Assembly: GCA_048296855.1 (NCBI GenBank) | Contig: CP182631.1 | Direction: 5' to 3' (one strand) | DNA from: Pseudocolwellia sp048296855 | Lineage (GTDB): Bacteria > Pseudomonadota > Gammaproteobacteria > Enterobacterales > Alteromonadaceae | DNA: 64,000 bases | Shown: in pieces, positions 43,117 through 52,036 of the stretch | Numbering within the stretch: position 1 is the first letter of the stretch | Layout: every line of letters starts with the position of its first letter | The notes under the pieces: model-generated | Databases searched by the model: none | Told to the model about the DNA's origin: nothing | The model's input: the letters and a program-made list of their open reading frames with translations, nothing else | Made by a program: the position numbers and the translations under genes

Positions 43117-43812
43117 CTATTCTGCCCAATATACTTGTGTAGTGACTTTTTGATCTTGTAAGAACGCTCTTATTGGCATTTCAAAAAAATCAGCTCCAGC
43201 ATTAGCTTGCGCTAATACTGTTTTCTTACTTTCACCACACACATGTAAAATAATATTTTTACTTTGTATAAGATGAGAGAAAGTGAATGTAATACGATTA
43301 TTAGGCGCTGTTTTAGGTACAACTTTCATTAGCGCATCAGTATTATTAAGTGATAAACCTTGCTCAATTTGATCACTACATGGAAATAATGATGCGGTGT
43401 GACCGTCTTCACCCATTCCTAGAATTAAAACATCTAGCGGTAATACACTTTCTTTAGCCGCAATATTTAGCTCTGTTAATGTGCTTTCAGATAACTGTTC
43501 TCCCTTTTTAATATGGAAGAATGTTGCAGCTTTTGCATTATTTTGTAATAAATTTTCATGTACTAAACGTGTATTACTTGCATCACTTTCAAAATCAACC
43601 CAACGCTCATCGGCCAAAGTAATCGTCACTTTATCCCAAGCTAAATCAATTTGTGATAAGGCTTTAAAAAAGCCCTTTGGTGTAGACCCACCTGATACAG
43701 CTAAACTCGCCTTACCTTTTTCCGCAATAGCTTTACTTAACTCATTAGCAACTTTAGTGGCCAATGCTTCATCTAATTCATTACGCGTATTAAAATCATT
43801 AACTTGTTGCAT
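43117..43812 (-). CDS. pgl: 6-phosphogluconolactonase Pgl
   Basis: A 231-residue lactonase of the SOL/DevB type that hydrolyses 6-phosphogluconolactone to 6-phosphogluconate. Signatures: LAVSGGSTPKGFFKAL, DERWV, and LGMGEDGHTASLFP with the catalytic His. Its ATG overlaps the last base of the zwf stop, so the two are coupled. Confidence 0.96.
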   Translation of the reverse strand: MQQVNDFNTRNELDEALATKVANELSKAIAEKGKASLAVSGGSTPKGFFKALSQIDLAWDKVTITLADERWVDFESDASNTRLVHENLLQNNAKAATFFHIKKGEQLSESTLTELNIAAKESVLPLDVLILGMGEDGHTASLFPCSDQIEQGLSLNNTDALMKVVPKTAPNNRITFTFSHLIQSKNIILHVCGESKKTVLAQANAGADFFEMPIRAFLQDQKVTTQVYWAE

Positions 43813-45281
43813 TATTCAACCCACTGTCTATCGTCACGAGCAATTAAAGAAATTGAAGATACCGGTCCCCAAGAACCTGCTGGATAAGGCTTAGGTGGTT
43901 CGTTACTTTCTTTCCATGCTTCAATAATACTGTCTGCCCATGTCCAAGCAGCTTCCACTTCGTCACGACTAACAAATAAAGATTGATTACCGTTAATAAC
44001 TTCAAGCATTAAACGCTCATAGGCATCAACAACTCGTTCGTTTTTATAAGTATCTGAAAAACTTAAATCAAGTTTGTTTTCTTGAATGTGCATTTGTGAT
44101 GCGATACCTGGAATTTTGTTCATCATTTGCAATTCAACACCTTCATCTGGCTGTAGACGAATAGTTAATTTATTTGCAGGCAACTCTGAATAGCTTTCTT
44201 TGAATATGTTATGTGGCTGCTCTTTAAAATGAACAACAATTTCACTGTGTTTAGCAGGCATTCTTTTACCAGTTCTTAAGTAGAACGGTACGCCAGCCCA
44301 ACGCCAGTTATCTATTTCAACTTTAATAGCAACGAATGTTTCAGTGTTACTGTTTGCTTTAGCACCTTCTTCATTCAAATAACCAGGTACAGCGTTTCCA
44401 TTTAAGAAACCATCAGCGTACTGACCACGAACTGTTTTGTCTTTAATGTTCATACGGTCAATAGGTACAAGTGCTTTAATTGCTTTTAACTTTTCAAGAC
44501 GAATACTGTCAGCACTTAAATCAGCAGGAGGTTCCATTGCTAACAATGATAATATTTGTAGTAAATGGTTTTGGATCATATCACGCATTTGACCTGCGTC
44601 GTCGTAAAATCCCCAGCGCCCTTCTATACCTACACTTTCAGCAACAGTAATTTGTACATGATCAATACTGTTTCTGTCCCAGTTCGTTGTAAATAACGAA
44701 TTAGCAAAACGTAATACAAGTAAATTAAGAACCGTTTCTTTACCGAGGTAATGATCAATACGATAAATTTGATTTTCTTTAAAGAAACGAGATACTTGAT
44801 CATTAATAACTTTTGAAGATTCTAAACAATGACCAATAGGTTTTTCCATTACCACGCGATCTTTATCAGTAATTAGATTTGCAGCATATAAACCATCAGA
44901 AATGTCACCAAAAATAGCAGGAGCCGTTGAGAAATAGTAAACTCTTGTGTCATTAGCGCCTTTAAGTGTTTTTGCTAATTTATTAAACGAACTGGTTTCT
45001 TTAAAATCAAGTTGTTGATAAACCAAACGATTTAAGAAACGTTCTAAAACATCTTCATTAAGTCCTTCTTTAACAAACTTAGTAAGGTTTTCATTTACTA
45101 GACTAGCAAAGGCTTTTAAATCATGCTCTTGACGAGCAACACCTACAATACGACTTTCTGGGTTTAATAAGCCGGCACAATCTAATTGATACAATGCAGG
45201 TAATAATTTACGGCGAGATAAATCACCTAAAGCACCAAAAATAACGATTTCACTTGGTGCTTGGCTATCAAAATTATTCAT
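43812..45281 (-). CDS. zwf: Glucose-6-phosphate dehydrogenase Zwf
   Basis: A 489-residue enzyme of normal length that oxidises glucose 6-phosphate to the lactone with NADP+. The N-terminal motif is FGALGDLSRRKLLPAL and the substrate/active-site segment RIDHYLGKE, with EKPIGH before it. It heads the Entner-Doudoroff operon and is transcribed away from hexR; a perfect HexR palindrome lies 88 bases upstream of its start. Confidence 0.98.
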   Translation of the reverse strand: MNNFDSQAPSEIVIFGALGDLSRRKLLPALYQLDCAGLLNPESRIVGVARQEHDLKAFASLVNENLTKFVKEGLNEDVLERFLNRLVYQQLDFKETSSFNKLAKTLKGANDTRVYYFSTAPAIFGDISDGLYAANLITDKDRVVMEKPIGHCLESSKVINDQVSRFFKENQIYRIDHYLGKETVLNLLVLRFANSLFTTNWDRNSIDHVQITVAESVGIEGRWGFYDDAGQMRDMIQNHLLQILSLLAMEPPADLSADSIRLEKLKAIKALVPIDRMNIKDKTVRGQYADGFLNGNAVPGYLNEEGAKANSNTETFVAIKVEIDNWRWAGVPFYLRTGKRMPAKHSEIVVHFKEQPHNIFKESYSELPANKLTIRLQPDEGVELQMMNKIPGIASQMHIQENKLDLSFSDTYKNERVVDAYERLMLEVINGNQSLFVSRDEVEAAWTWADSIIEAWKESNEPPKPYPAGSWGPVSSISLIARDDRQWVE

Positions 45282-45368
45282 ATTATTACTTCTCTAATTC
45301 GTTTATTACTTATTAACCCTATTATAGCCCTAATTTAGCGTGTGCTAGCTCATCAGTAAAGAACTTTT

Positions 45369-45383
45369 TGTAATTTTATTACA
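45369..45383. promoter_or_regulatory. HexR operator between zwf and hexR
   Basis: TGTAATTTTATTACA, an inverted repeat TGTAAT/ATTACA that meets the HexR consensus exactly, in the 302-base spacer of the divergent zwf operon and hexR. Here HexR is expected to repress the pathway until KDPG releases it. Confidence 0.85.
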
Positions 45384-45583
45384 TTATCGAAAAACGACTT
45401 CCCCCCTTATCCTTGCACAATATTTTTACAAAAAAAGTTGAAGTTTCAATTAAATATTTGCCAATATTTAGCATTTTCTTTATATTAGTAATAATTATGA
45501 AATAAATTTTCATTTTTTCTGTTATCATTTAGAAAATAAATTACAGTTAGTTTATTAAAAATAAGATCTAGGGTTAGTAATTA

Positions 45584-46432
45584 ATGAATATATTAGAAAA
45601 AATCGCCAATGAACTAGACACCTTTAGTAAGTCTGAACGCAAAGTCGCTGACGTTATACTTTCATCTCCTGGCACTGTGATACACGCAAGTATCGCAGCT
45701 TTAGCAAAACAAGCTAATATCAGTGAGCCTACTGTAAATAGATTTTGTCGTAGATTAGACACTAAGGGTTACCCTGATTTTAAATTACATTTAGCGCAAA
45801 GCCTCGCTAATGGTACACCCTATGTAAATAGACATGTTGATGAAAATGATTCGGCTGAAGAATACACAACCAAAATCTTTGAATCAACCATGGCTAACCT
45901 TGAACTTGCACGTAAAAGTTTAGACACATCAACCATTAATCGTTCTGTAGATATTCTCACTCAAGCTAATAAAATTTCATTTTTTGGTTTAGGTGCTTCA
46001 GCTGTTGTAGCACACGACGCATTAAATAAATTTTTTAGGTTTAATGTGCCTGTTGTTTATTTTGATGACATATTAATGCAACGTATGAGTGCTATAAATA
46101 GCCGACAAGGTGATGTTGTAGTAGTTATATCTCATACGGGACGCACTAAATCATTGGTTGAAGTGGCAAGTTTAGCCAAAGAAAATGATGCTACAGTTAT
46201 TGGGATTACTTCTGCTGGCACTCCATTAGCTAAAGAATGTAACATCGTTTTATCTATCGATGATGCAGAAGATACTGATTTATATATGCCTATGGCGTCA
46301 CGTATTGCTCAACTCACGTTGATTGATATATTAGCAACCGGTTTTACGTTAAGACGTGGCACTAAGTTTAGAGATAACCTTAAAAAAGTCAAAGACAGCT
46401 TAAGAAGCTCAAGATTTGATCGAAAAGAATAA
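45584..46432 (+). CDS. hexR: RpiR-family regulator HexR
   Basis: A 282-residue regulator with an N-terminal helix-turn-helix (about residues 1-75, with SIAALAKQANISEPTVNRFC) and a SIS sugar-phosphate isomerase-like domain (about 125-255, VVVISHTGRTKSLVEVA) that binds KDPG in known HexR proteins. Its divergent position from zwf and upstream of pykA is the conserved arrangement of Shewanella and Alteromonadales relatives. Two candidate operators are visible, at 38461 and 45369. Confidence 0.96.
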   Translation: MNILEKIANELDTFSKSERKVADVILSSPGTVIHASIAALAKQANISEPTVNRFCRRLDTKGYPDFKLHLAQSLANGTPYVNRHVDENDSAEEYTTKIFESTMANLELARKSLDTSTINRSVDILTQANKISFFGLGASAVVAHDALNKFFRFNVPVVYFDDILMQRMSAINSRQGDVVVVISHTGRTKSLVEVASLAKENDATVIGITSAGTPLAKECNIVLSIDDAEDTDLYMPMASRIAQLTLIDILATGFTLRRGTKFRDNLKKVKDSLRSSRFDRKE

Positions 46433-46480
46433 AGATTTACCCTTACCAATTAATTTAATTTAAAAAAATTAAGGATTAAA

Positions 46481-47932
46481 ATGCCTAGAAGAACGAAAAT
46501 AGTTGCCACATTGGGTCCAGCAACTGAAAATAGAGAAGTATTAAAAAACGTTATAAAAGCGGGTGTTAATGTTGTAAGACTAAACTTTTCACACGGTACT
46601 GCTCAAGACCATATTGATCGTGCAAATACTGTACGTGAAATTTCTAAAGAACTAGGTGTATATGTTGGTATTTTAGGTGATTTACAAGGTCCTAAAATTC
46701 GCGTATCTACATTCAAAGATGGCCCAATCAAGCTAGCTGTTGGTGATAAATTTGAATTAAATGCTGAGTTAGGTAAAGGCGAAGGTACTCAAGAGAAAGT
46801 GGGTATCGACTACAAGAAATTACCCTTAGACGTAAACGTTGATGATATTTTATTACTCGATGACGGTCGTGTTCAGCTTAAAGTATTAAGTACTACAGAT
46901 ACACAAGTATTTACTGAAGTTACTGTTGGTGGCCCTTTATCAAATAATAAAGGTATTAACCGTCAAGGTGGTGGTTTAACAGCTCCAGCATTAACCGAAA
47001 AAGATAAAGCTGATATTTTAACTGCTGCTGAAATTGGTGTTGATTTCTTAGCTGTTTCTTTCCCACGTGATGCTGCTGATATGCGTTTAGCTCGTTCTCT
47101 TGCTGAAGCGGCTGGTTGTGATGCACTTTTAGTATCTAAAATTGAACGTGCCGAAGCAGTTAACGATGACCAAGTGTTAGATGATATTATTTTAGCATCT
47201 GATGTTGTTATGGTTGCTCGTGGTGATTTAGGTGTTGAAATTGGTGATGCTGCATTAGTAGGTAAACAAAAACATATTATTGCTAGAAGCCGTCAATTAA
47301 ACAGAGCTGTAATTACTGCAACTCAAATGATGGAAACTATGATTGAACAGCCTATGCCGACTCGTGCGGAAGTTATGGATGTTTCAAATGCTGTATTAGA
47401 TGGTACAGATGCAGTAATGCTTTCAGCTGAAACAGCAGCGGGTAAATACCCTGTAGAAACAGTTAAAGCAATGGCTGCTGTTTGTGTTGGTGCTGAAACT
47501 CATCGTTCTGTAAATAGTTCAAATCACCGCTTAGAGCTTAAGTTTACTGAAATTTCAGAAACTCTTGCTTTATCTGCTATGTATGCCGCTAACCATTTAG
47601 ATGGCGTTAAAGCAATTATTGCCCTTACAGAGTCAGGACAAACAAGTAAAATAATGTCTCGTATTACTTCTGGCTTACCGATTTACTCTGTTTCAAGACA
47701 CAGTAAAACGCTAACAAGATCGGCTATTTATCGTGGTGTTTACCCTGTACAGTTTGACTCTACTTCTTGTGGTAACGATACTTTGTCAACTGAAACTCTT
47801 AAAATGGTTATTGGTAAATCAGAATTAAAAGTGGGCGATAAAATAATATTTACTCACGGCGATTCAATGGAAACTGTTGGTGCAACAAATACACTTAAGA
47901 TATTAACAGTAGAAGAAAAACACTTAGGTTAA
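46481..47932 (+). CDS. pykA: Pyruvate kinase
   Basis: A 483-residue pyruvate kinase making pyruvate and ATP from phosphoenolpyruvate. The sequence begins RRTKIVATLGPAT; the ADP/metal site is MVARGDLGVEIG and the catalytic stretch TRAEVMDVSNAVLDGTDAVM is intact. It follows hexR by 48 bases with an AAGGATT site and ends in a strong terminator. The length and gene order point to the PykA type. Confidence 0.97.
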   Translation: MPRRTKIVATLGPATENREVLKNVIKAGVNVVRLNFSHGTAQDHIDRANTVREISKELGVYVGILGDLQGPKIRVSTFKDGPIKLAVGDKFELNAELGKGEGTQEKVGIDYKKLPLDVNVDDILLLDDGRVQLKVLSTTDTQVFTEVTVGGPLSNNKGINRQGGGLTAPALTEKDKADILTAAEIGVDFLAVSFPRDAADMRLARSLAEAAGCDALLVSKIERAEAVNDDQVLDDIILASDVVMVARGDLGVEIGDAALVGKQKHIIARSRQLNRAVITATQMMETMIEQPMPTRAEVMDVSNAVLDGTDAVMLSAETAAGKYPVETVKAMAAVCVGAETHRSVNSSNHRLELKFTEISETLALSAMYAANHLDGVKAIIALTESGQTSKIMSRITSGLPIYSVSRHSKTLTRSAIYRGVYPVQFDSTSCGNDTLSTETLKMVIGKSELKVGDKIIFTHGDSMETVGATNTLKILTVEEKHLG

Positions 47933-47962
47933 TTAATTATTTAACCTATTTAATAGATAATA

Positions 47963-47990
47963 AAAAAGGTAGCCTCTGAGCTACCTTTTT
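47963..47990 (+). terminator. Terminator of pykA
   Basis: AAAAAAGGTAGC/GCTACCTTTTTT stem with a T-rich tail; symmetrical, so it may also act on the facing two-component operon. Confidence 0.9.
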
Positions 47991-48087
47991 TATTATCTTT
48001 ATTTCAAAAGTACTACAAATATACCCGATATAATCGATATATTCGTAATGTTTTGATCGCAAACCTTTTGTTAAATTATCAAAATTA

Positions 48088-48101
48088 TGTAATAAATTAC
48101 A
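48088..48101. promoter_or_regulatory. TGTAATAAATTACA palindrome of unknown use
   Basis: Inverted repeat TGTAAT/ATTACA with a 2-base spacer, one shorter than the HexR sites, in the gap between convergent pykA and the LytTR gene. It lies downstream of both genes, so regulation is doubtful. Confidence 0.3.
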
Positions 48102-48114
48102 TTTTTGTAATCAA

Positions 48115-48939
48115 TTACGAATTAACAATACTTTTTACTTTATCTTTATAACTTCGACTTACCTTCAACTCTTTGTCGTTACTCATTACAAGATAATATT
48201 CACCATTAAGCTGGCTACAAAATTTACTGATATAATTTTTGTTAACCATGGTTGAACGATGACTACGAATAAAAATTCTAGGATCTAAACTTTCTTCTAA
48301 TTGCTTCATTGTTTGTCGAAGAATGTGGGTTTCCGTTGCTGTATGCACACACATGTAATCACCTGCGGCATCTATCCATAAAATATTTTTAACAGGTACT
48401 CTACTCACTTCCCCTGCATCTTTTATCGCAAGTACATCAGAGTAATGATTAAAATGAATCGGCTTGTTGTTTTCTATCGCTTCTAAAATATCTTGGCTTG
48501 TATTACCCGTAACATCGCTCACGAGTTGGGCTAGTTTTAATTTTTGTTCAGCGTTATCTTTATTAGCAATACGTTCTCTAATTTTTTCTAATGCATTTTC
48601 AATTCGCACATCGTCAGCAGGTTTTAATAAATAATCTTGGGCGTGTATTTCAAAAGCTTTTAATGCATATTCTTCAAATGCAGTAACAAAGACAACAATA
48701 GGCATAGATAAGTTTTGAACAATAATTTCATTAACAACTTCAAACCCATTTAAACCCGGCATTTTTATATCAATAAACATTAAATCTGGCTTATGTGTTT
48801 TAATCGCTTCAAGCGCCTCTCGGCCATTACTACAATCTTTGATAATATTGATGTCTTTATGTTCTGCTAGCCTAACCATTAACCCTTTTCTGGCGAGCGG
48901 TTCATCGTCTACAACAATAGTGGATAAAACTTGTGTCAT
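48115..48939 (-). CDS. LytTR-family response regulator
   Basis: A 274-residue response regulator. The receiver domain (residues about 5-125) has the phosphoacceptor Asp in LMFIDIKMPG, with acidic residues in VVDDEP and the switch Lys in YLLKPADD. The C-terminal LytTR DNA-binding domain (about 170-270) contains RVPVKNILWIDAAGDYMCVH and RSHRSTMVNKNYI. Its start overlaps the end of the sensor kinase gene by four bases (ATGA). Target genes cannot be told from the window; autoregulation is possible. Confidence 0.95.
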   Translation of the reverse strand: MTQVLSTIVVDDEPLARKGLMVRLAEHKDINIIKDCSNGREALEAIKTHKPDLMFIDIKMPGLNGFEVVNEIIVQNLSMPIVVFVTAFEEYALKAFEIHAQDYLLKPADDVRIENALEKIRERIANKDNAEQKLKLAQLVSDVTGNTSQDILEAIENNKPIHFNHYSDVLAIKDAGEVSRVPVKNILWIDAAGDYMCVHTATETHILRQTMKQLEESLDPRIFIRSHRSTMVNKNYISKFCSQLNGEYYLVMSNDKELKVSRSYKDKVKSIVNS

Positions 48940-50018
48940 ATTTCAGCTTCAACTTGGAGAGGAATTCTTATACTTACTTTAACACCTTTTGGCATATTGT
49001 TGGACACAATAAGAGAATAATCATTGTCAAATAATGCCTGTAAGCGTTCACGTGTATTAACAAGCCCTATGCCGTTTTCACGATGTAGGTTGTTATTAAT
49101 AATAACAGCACCGGGGCCATCATCAGATAATTCTATGAATAGGTATTGACCAATAGCTTTTACGGCAACAGAGATAGTACCACCTTCTTCCTGTACCGAT
49201 ATCGCATGTTTAATGGCATTTTCGGCTATAGGTTGTAAAATCATACTTGGTACAAGAGCATTATTGCAGTTTTCATCTATATCAAAAACAACCTGTAAAC
49301 GCTCTTCAAATCTTACCTTCTCTATATCTAAATAAAGTGTAAGTACTTGAATTTCGCTTTCAAGTGTTACTTTTTTCATTGGATCTTTATCTAAAGTATA
49401 GCGTAAAAAATCACTTAATTTAGTCACCATCGCATTAGCGACAATATTGTCTTTCACTAATATTAATGTAGAAATAGCATTAAGGGTGTTAAATAAAAAA
49501 TGAGGGTTCAATTGATATCTCAACATTTTAAGTTGAGCTTGATGAGCTTCCGTATTAGCTGTTAATACATTTTGTTTTTCGTTTTGAAGCATTTGATAAT
49601 ATTTAAGACCAAAATATAAAACACTCCAACTAATCACTATATAAAACGACCATAAACTGAATTTAGTATAATAAATCAAGTATTCAGGACGATAACCATG
49701 TTGGTATATTTCCCAATAATTTAAATTTTTAATTACCTGCCAAATTACACCCGTTACAAATGAAACAACAATAAGGCTTAACGCGATTTGAATAGGTTTG
49801 AAATTCCAAACGTATCTATATATATAACGTAACGGTACAGTTAACATCCAACCAGAATAGGCATTAAGAAAAACGATAACAATAAAAATATCACGTAAAT
49901 CGTGTAGTAAAGACCCTAAATAATGAACCAAAGCAAAGCCAAACCAACCAATAGTATGCATTAGCCAAAATAGTTTATCTTTATCTCTTATTAGGCTTTT
50001 CCAATTCACGAAAAACAT
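48936..50018 (-). CDS. LytS-like sensor histidine kinase
   Basis: A 360-residue membrane kinase. Four or five transmembrane segments fill the first ~145 residues. Then comes the His_kinase domain with the phosphoacceptor in LNPHFLFNTLNAIST (about residue 173), and an HATPase domain with N-box PIAENAIKHAI and G-boxes SDDGPGAV and NGIGLVNTRERL. It is the cognate partner of the downstream LytTR regulator. The signal is unknown; no periplasmic sensor domain is present. Confidence 0.94.
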   Translation of the reverse strand: MFFVNWKSLIRDKDKLFWLMHTIGWFGFALVHYLGSLLHDLRDIFIVIVFLNAYSGWMLTVPLRYIYRYVWNFKPIQIALSLIVVSFVTGVIWQVIKNLNYWEIYQHGYRPEYLIYYTKFSLWSFYIVISWSVLYFGLKYYQMLQNEKQNVLTANTEAHQAQLKMLRYQLNPHFLFNTLNAISTLILVKDNIVANAMVTKLSDFLRYTLDKDPMKKVTLESEIQVLTLYLDIEKVRFEERLQVVFDIDENCNNALVPSMILQPIAENAIKHAISVQEEGGTISVAVKAIGQYLFIELSDDGPGAVIINNNLHRENGIGLVNTRERLQALFDNDYSLIVSNNMPKGVKVSIRIPLQVEAEI

Positions 50019-50095
50019 CTCTATTTTATTATATAATTTATTATGCGGCAGGATTAATGGCGCTGCACGGTAATTAGACGTAACATTTTAGCGCC

Positions 50096-50992
50096 TTATC
50101 TCATAATGCTTTTTAAAGGCATCTCACTAGGCCAGATAAGGTCAAACAAATGAAATTGCTTAGCCGCTAATGTACGAAAATTTATTATTTTAGATTCATT
50201 CATAGTTTCCTCTACTTTCTCAATATACCACAAGCCATTAAGAAGATAAGAATATAATAAATAAGTGTTTAGGCTTTTTATATTAATGCCCTCATTAGGA
50301 TTTAATGCTTGATACACTTTAAGCGCATAGCTTTGCTCATCAGCAGTAAGTAAGTTAATCGCAAAGAACATCGCTATTTCAAATTCTTTTTCCGCTAAAC
50401 ATGCGCATTCAAAGTCAATTAGCCAAGCCCTGCTATTTGCCATAATAATATTAGAAAAATTAATATCGCTATGACAAACCACGTAGTTATTACCAAACGG
50501 TGTTGGGAGTTTACAGAGTAATGCTTGTATATGATCTTTTTGAACATTAGAAAAACAAGAATTATTGACTATACGGGTAATGATCTTTGTTATGTTTAAT
50601 AACGGTAAGGTAACTTTCAATGAATGGCATTGCTTCATCAAATCAAGTGCAATGCCTATTTTATCGGGCATTGAAGCACCACTTCTATCTAATGTTTCAC
50701 CATAAACAAACTCATTTACTAACCAATCATTGGCTGCGTAAATAACCCTAGGTGACAATGCTATATGGGAAGCTGCTTTTGATGTTTTCAGTTCATTTTC
50801 AAAAAATGATAAATTATCGTTATATTTAACAAAGTAGCTTTTATCGTCATGTTTAACTTCAAAACATAAACTACTTTGTCCAGCTTCGATACGATTAATA
50901 ATTAGTGAAGATGGGTTATGAAGTGCTACAAAACACGGTAGCGCCTTTATCATTTCGCATAATTGGTTATGGTTATAAATATATTTCACCAT
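50096..50992 (-). CDS. Thiamine kinase-like phosphotransferase
   Basis: A 298-residue kinase of the aminoglycoside phosphotransferase/choline kinase fold. The catalytic loop is VVCHSDINFSNII (H-x-D-x4-N) and the metal-binding Asp is in AWLIDFECA. As the last gene of the TPP-riboswitch operon, seven bases after the PnuT-like gene, it most likely phosphorylates imported thiamine, as ThiK does. The specific activity is inferred from context; sequence alone gives only the fold. Confidence 0.8.
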   Translation of the reverse strand: MVKYIYNHNQLCEMIKALPCFVALHNPSSLIINRIEAGQSSLCFEVKHDDKSYFVKYNDNLSFFENELKTSKAASHIALSPRVIYAANDWLVNEFVYGETLDRSGASMPDKIGIALDLMKQCHSLKVTLPLLNITKIITRIVNNSCFSNVQKDHIQALLCKLPTPFGNNYVVCHSDINFSNIIMANSRAWLIDFECACLAEKEFEIAMFFAINLLTADEQSYALKVYQALNPNEGINIKSLNTYLLYSYLLNGLWYIEKVEETMNESKIINFRTLAAKQFHLFDLIWPSEMPLKSIMR

Positions 50993-50999
50993 GAGTAAT

Positions 51000-51623
51000 T
51001 TAATTAAATAATTCAGAATGGGTCATATCATCCCCCTTATATTCTCGTCGCCAAATATAATACCCATAAGCGGCAATTAATATAAACACGCCAAATAAGA
51101 AGGCTGTAGGCGTTAGACCTTTTTCTACATATAAATAAATAGAAACCGCGTCAATAACAATCCAATACAGCCAGTTTTCAATCACTTTTTGTGCAACTAG
51201 ATAGGTTGAGAAAACAGCAAAAACAGTAGTCGCGCTGTCTAAATAAGGAAAGTCTGTTGGGGTATATTTATCCATAAAAAAACCAACACCTAAAGAAACA
51301 ATACCCAGTATTGCTATAGAAATTAAATGCGTTTTAGCTGAGTATGTTTTCAGTTGAATACTGTTACTATGAAAATCATCGGTAGTTTTATTCCAACAAT
51401 ACCAACCGTAAAAAGCCATTCCCATGTAATACACTTGCAGAAAGCTATCCATCCATAAATAAAATTTATAAAACAAAAAAGTATAAATAGCGGTACTTAT
51501 AAAAGCTGCCGGCCAACACCAAATGTTTTTTTTAGCGGCAAGTATCACATAAGCGAGTGAAGTAAAAACAGCAGCTAGTTCTAGAAAAGACAATGTTGAA
51601 TAATAATTTAAAATAACGTCCAT
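51000..51623 (-). CDS. pnuT: PnuC-family thiamine transporter (PnuT)
   Basis: A 207-residue inner-membrane protein with about seven transmembrane helices and the PnuC-type aromatic motifs (FLQVYYMGMAFYGWYCWN and IENWLYWIVIDAVSIYLY). PnuC relatives move vitamins by facilitated diffusion with trapping by phosphorylation. Placement in the riboswitch operon, next to a kinase that could trap it, indicates thiamine rather than nicotinamide riboside. Confidence 0.9.
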   Translation of the reverse strand: MDVILNYYSTLSFLELAAVFTSLAYVILAAKKNIWCWPAAFISTAIYTFLFYKFYLWMDSFLQVYYMGMAFYGWYCWNKTTDDFHSNSIQLKTYSAKTHLISIAILGIVSLGVGFFMDKYTPTDFPYLDSATTVFAVFSTYLVAQKVIENWLYWIVIDAVSIYLYVEKGLTPTAFLFGVFILIAAYGYYIWRREYKGDDMTHSELFN

Positions 51624-51650
51624 TAAAACTTACCCATTATAAGTTGATCA

Positions 51651-51917
51651 TTACAATTCAGCTTCCACTTCTGATCTATTTCCGCCAATAAACTTACAAA
51701 CAAATACGGCGGCATCAACACTATGGTGAACTTTTTTAATTTCAGACATAACATGATGTACGGCTAAATCGTAATCTCCAAACACTTGCGTGCTCATACC
51801 ATTAGTAACAACGTTTAAACCATCAACCTCACGAAGTTTTTTAATAAAGTCCCATATTTCTTTCTTAAAGTTTTCTTCTGCTAATGGGTATAAACTTATT
51901 TCTATTGATATTTCCAT
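51651..51917 (-). CDS. Thiamine-binding YkoF/MTH1187-like protein
   Basis: An 88-residue small alpha/beta protein of the YkoF/MTH1187 thiamine-binding superfamily: ISIEISLYPLAEENFKKEI, then GLNVVTNGMSTQVFGDYDLA, then AVFVCKFIG. It has no signal peptide, so it is cytoplasmic. In this operon a thiamine-binding or hand-over role between carrier and kinase is likely. It is a single ferredoxin-like unit, not the tandem form found in Bacillus YkoF. Confidence 0.8.
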   Translation of the reverse strand: MEISIEISLYPLAEENFKKEIWDFIKKLREVDGLNVVTNGMSTQVFGDYDLAVHHVMSEIKKVHHSVDAAVFVCKFIGGNRSEVEAEL

Positions 51918-52036
51918 TTTATTTATCTCTTATTCATTTTTTATTAAGCGAGCTATCAGTAATAATATACCGTTTATAGCTCGCTCTAATACTTCTGTTT
52001 TTCAACTAAATACTCTTTAAGTATATGTTTATTAAA

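Noticed and set aside
48088..48101. TGTAATAAATTACA as a third HexR operator
   Set aside because: It lies downstream of both flanking genes and is one base shorter than the other two sites, so a regulatory role is not supported. It is listed only as an unexplained palindrome.
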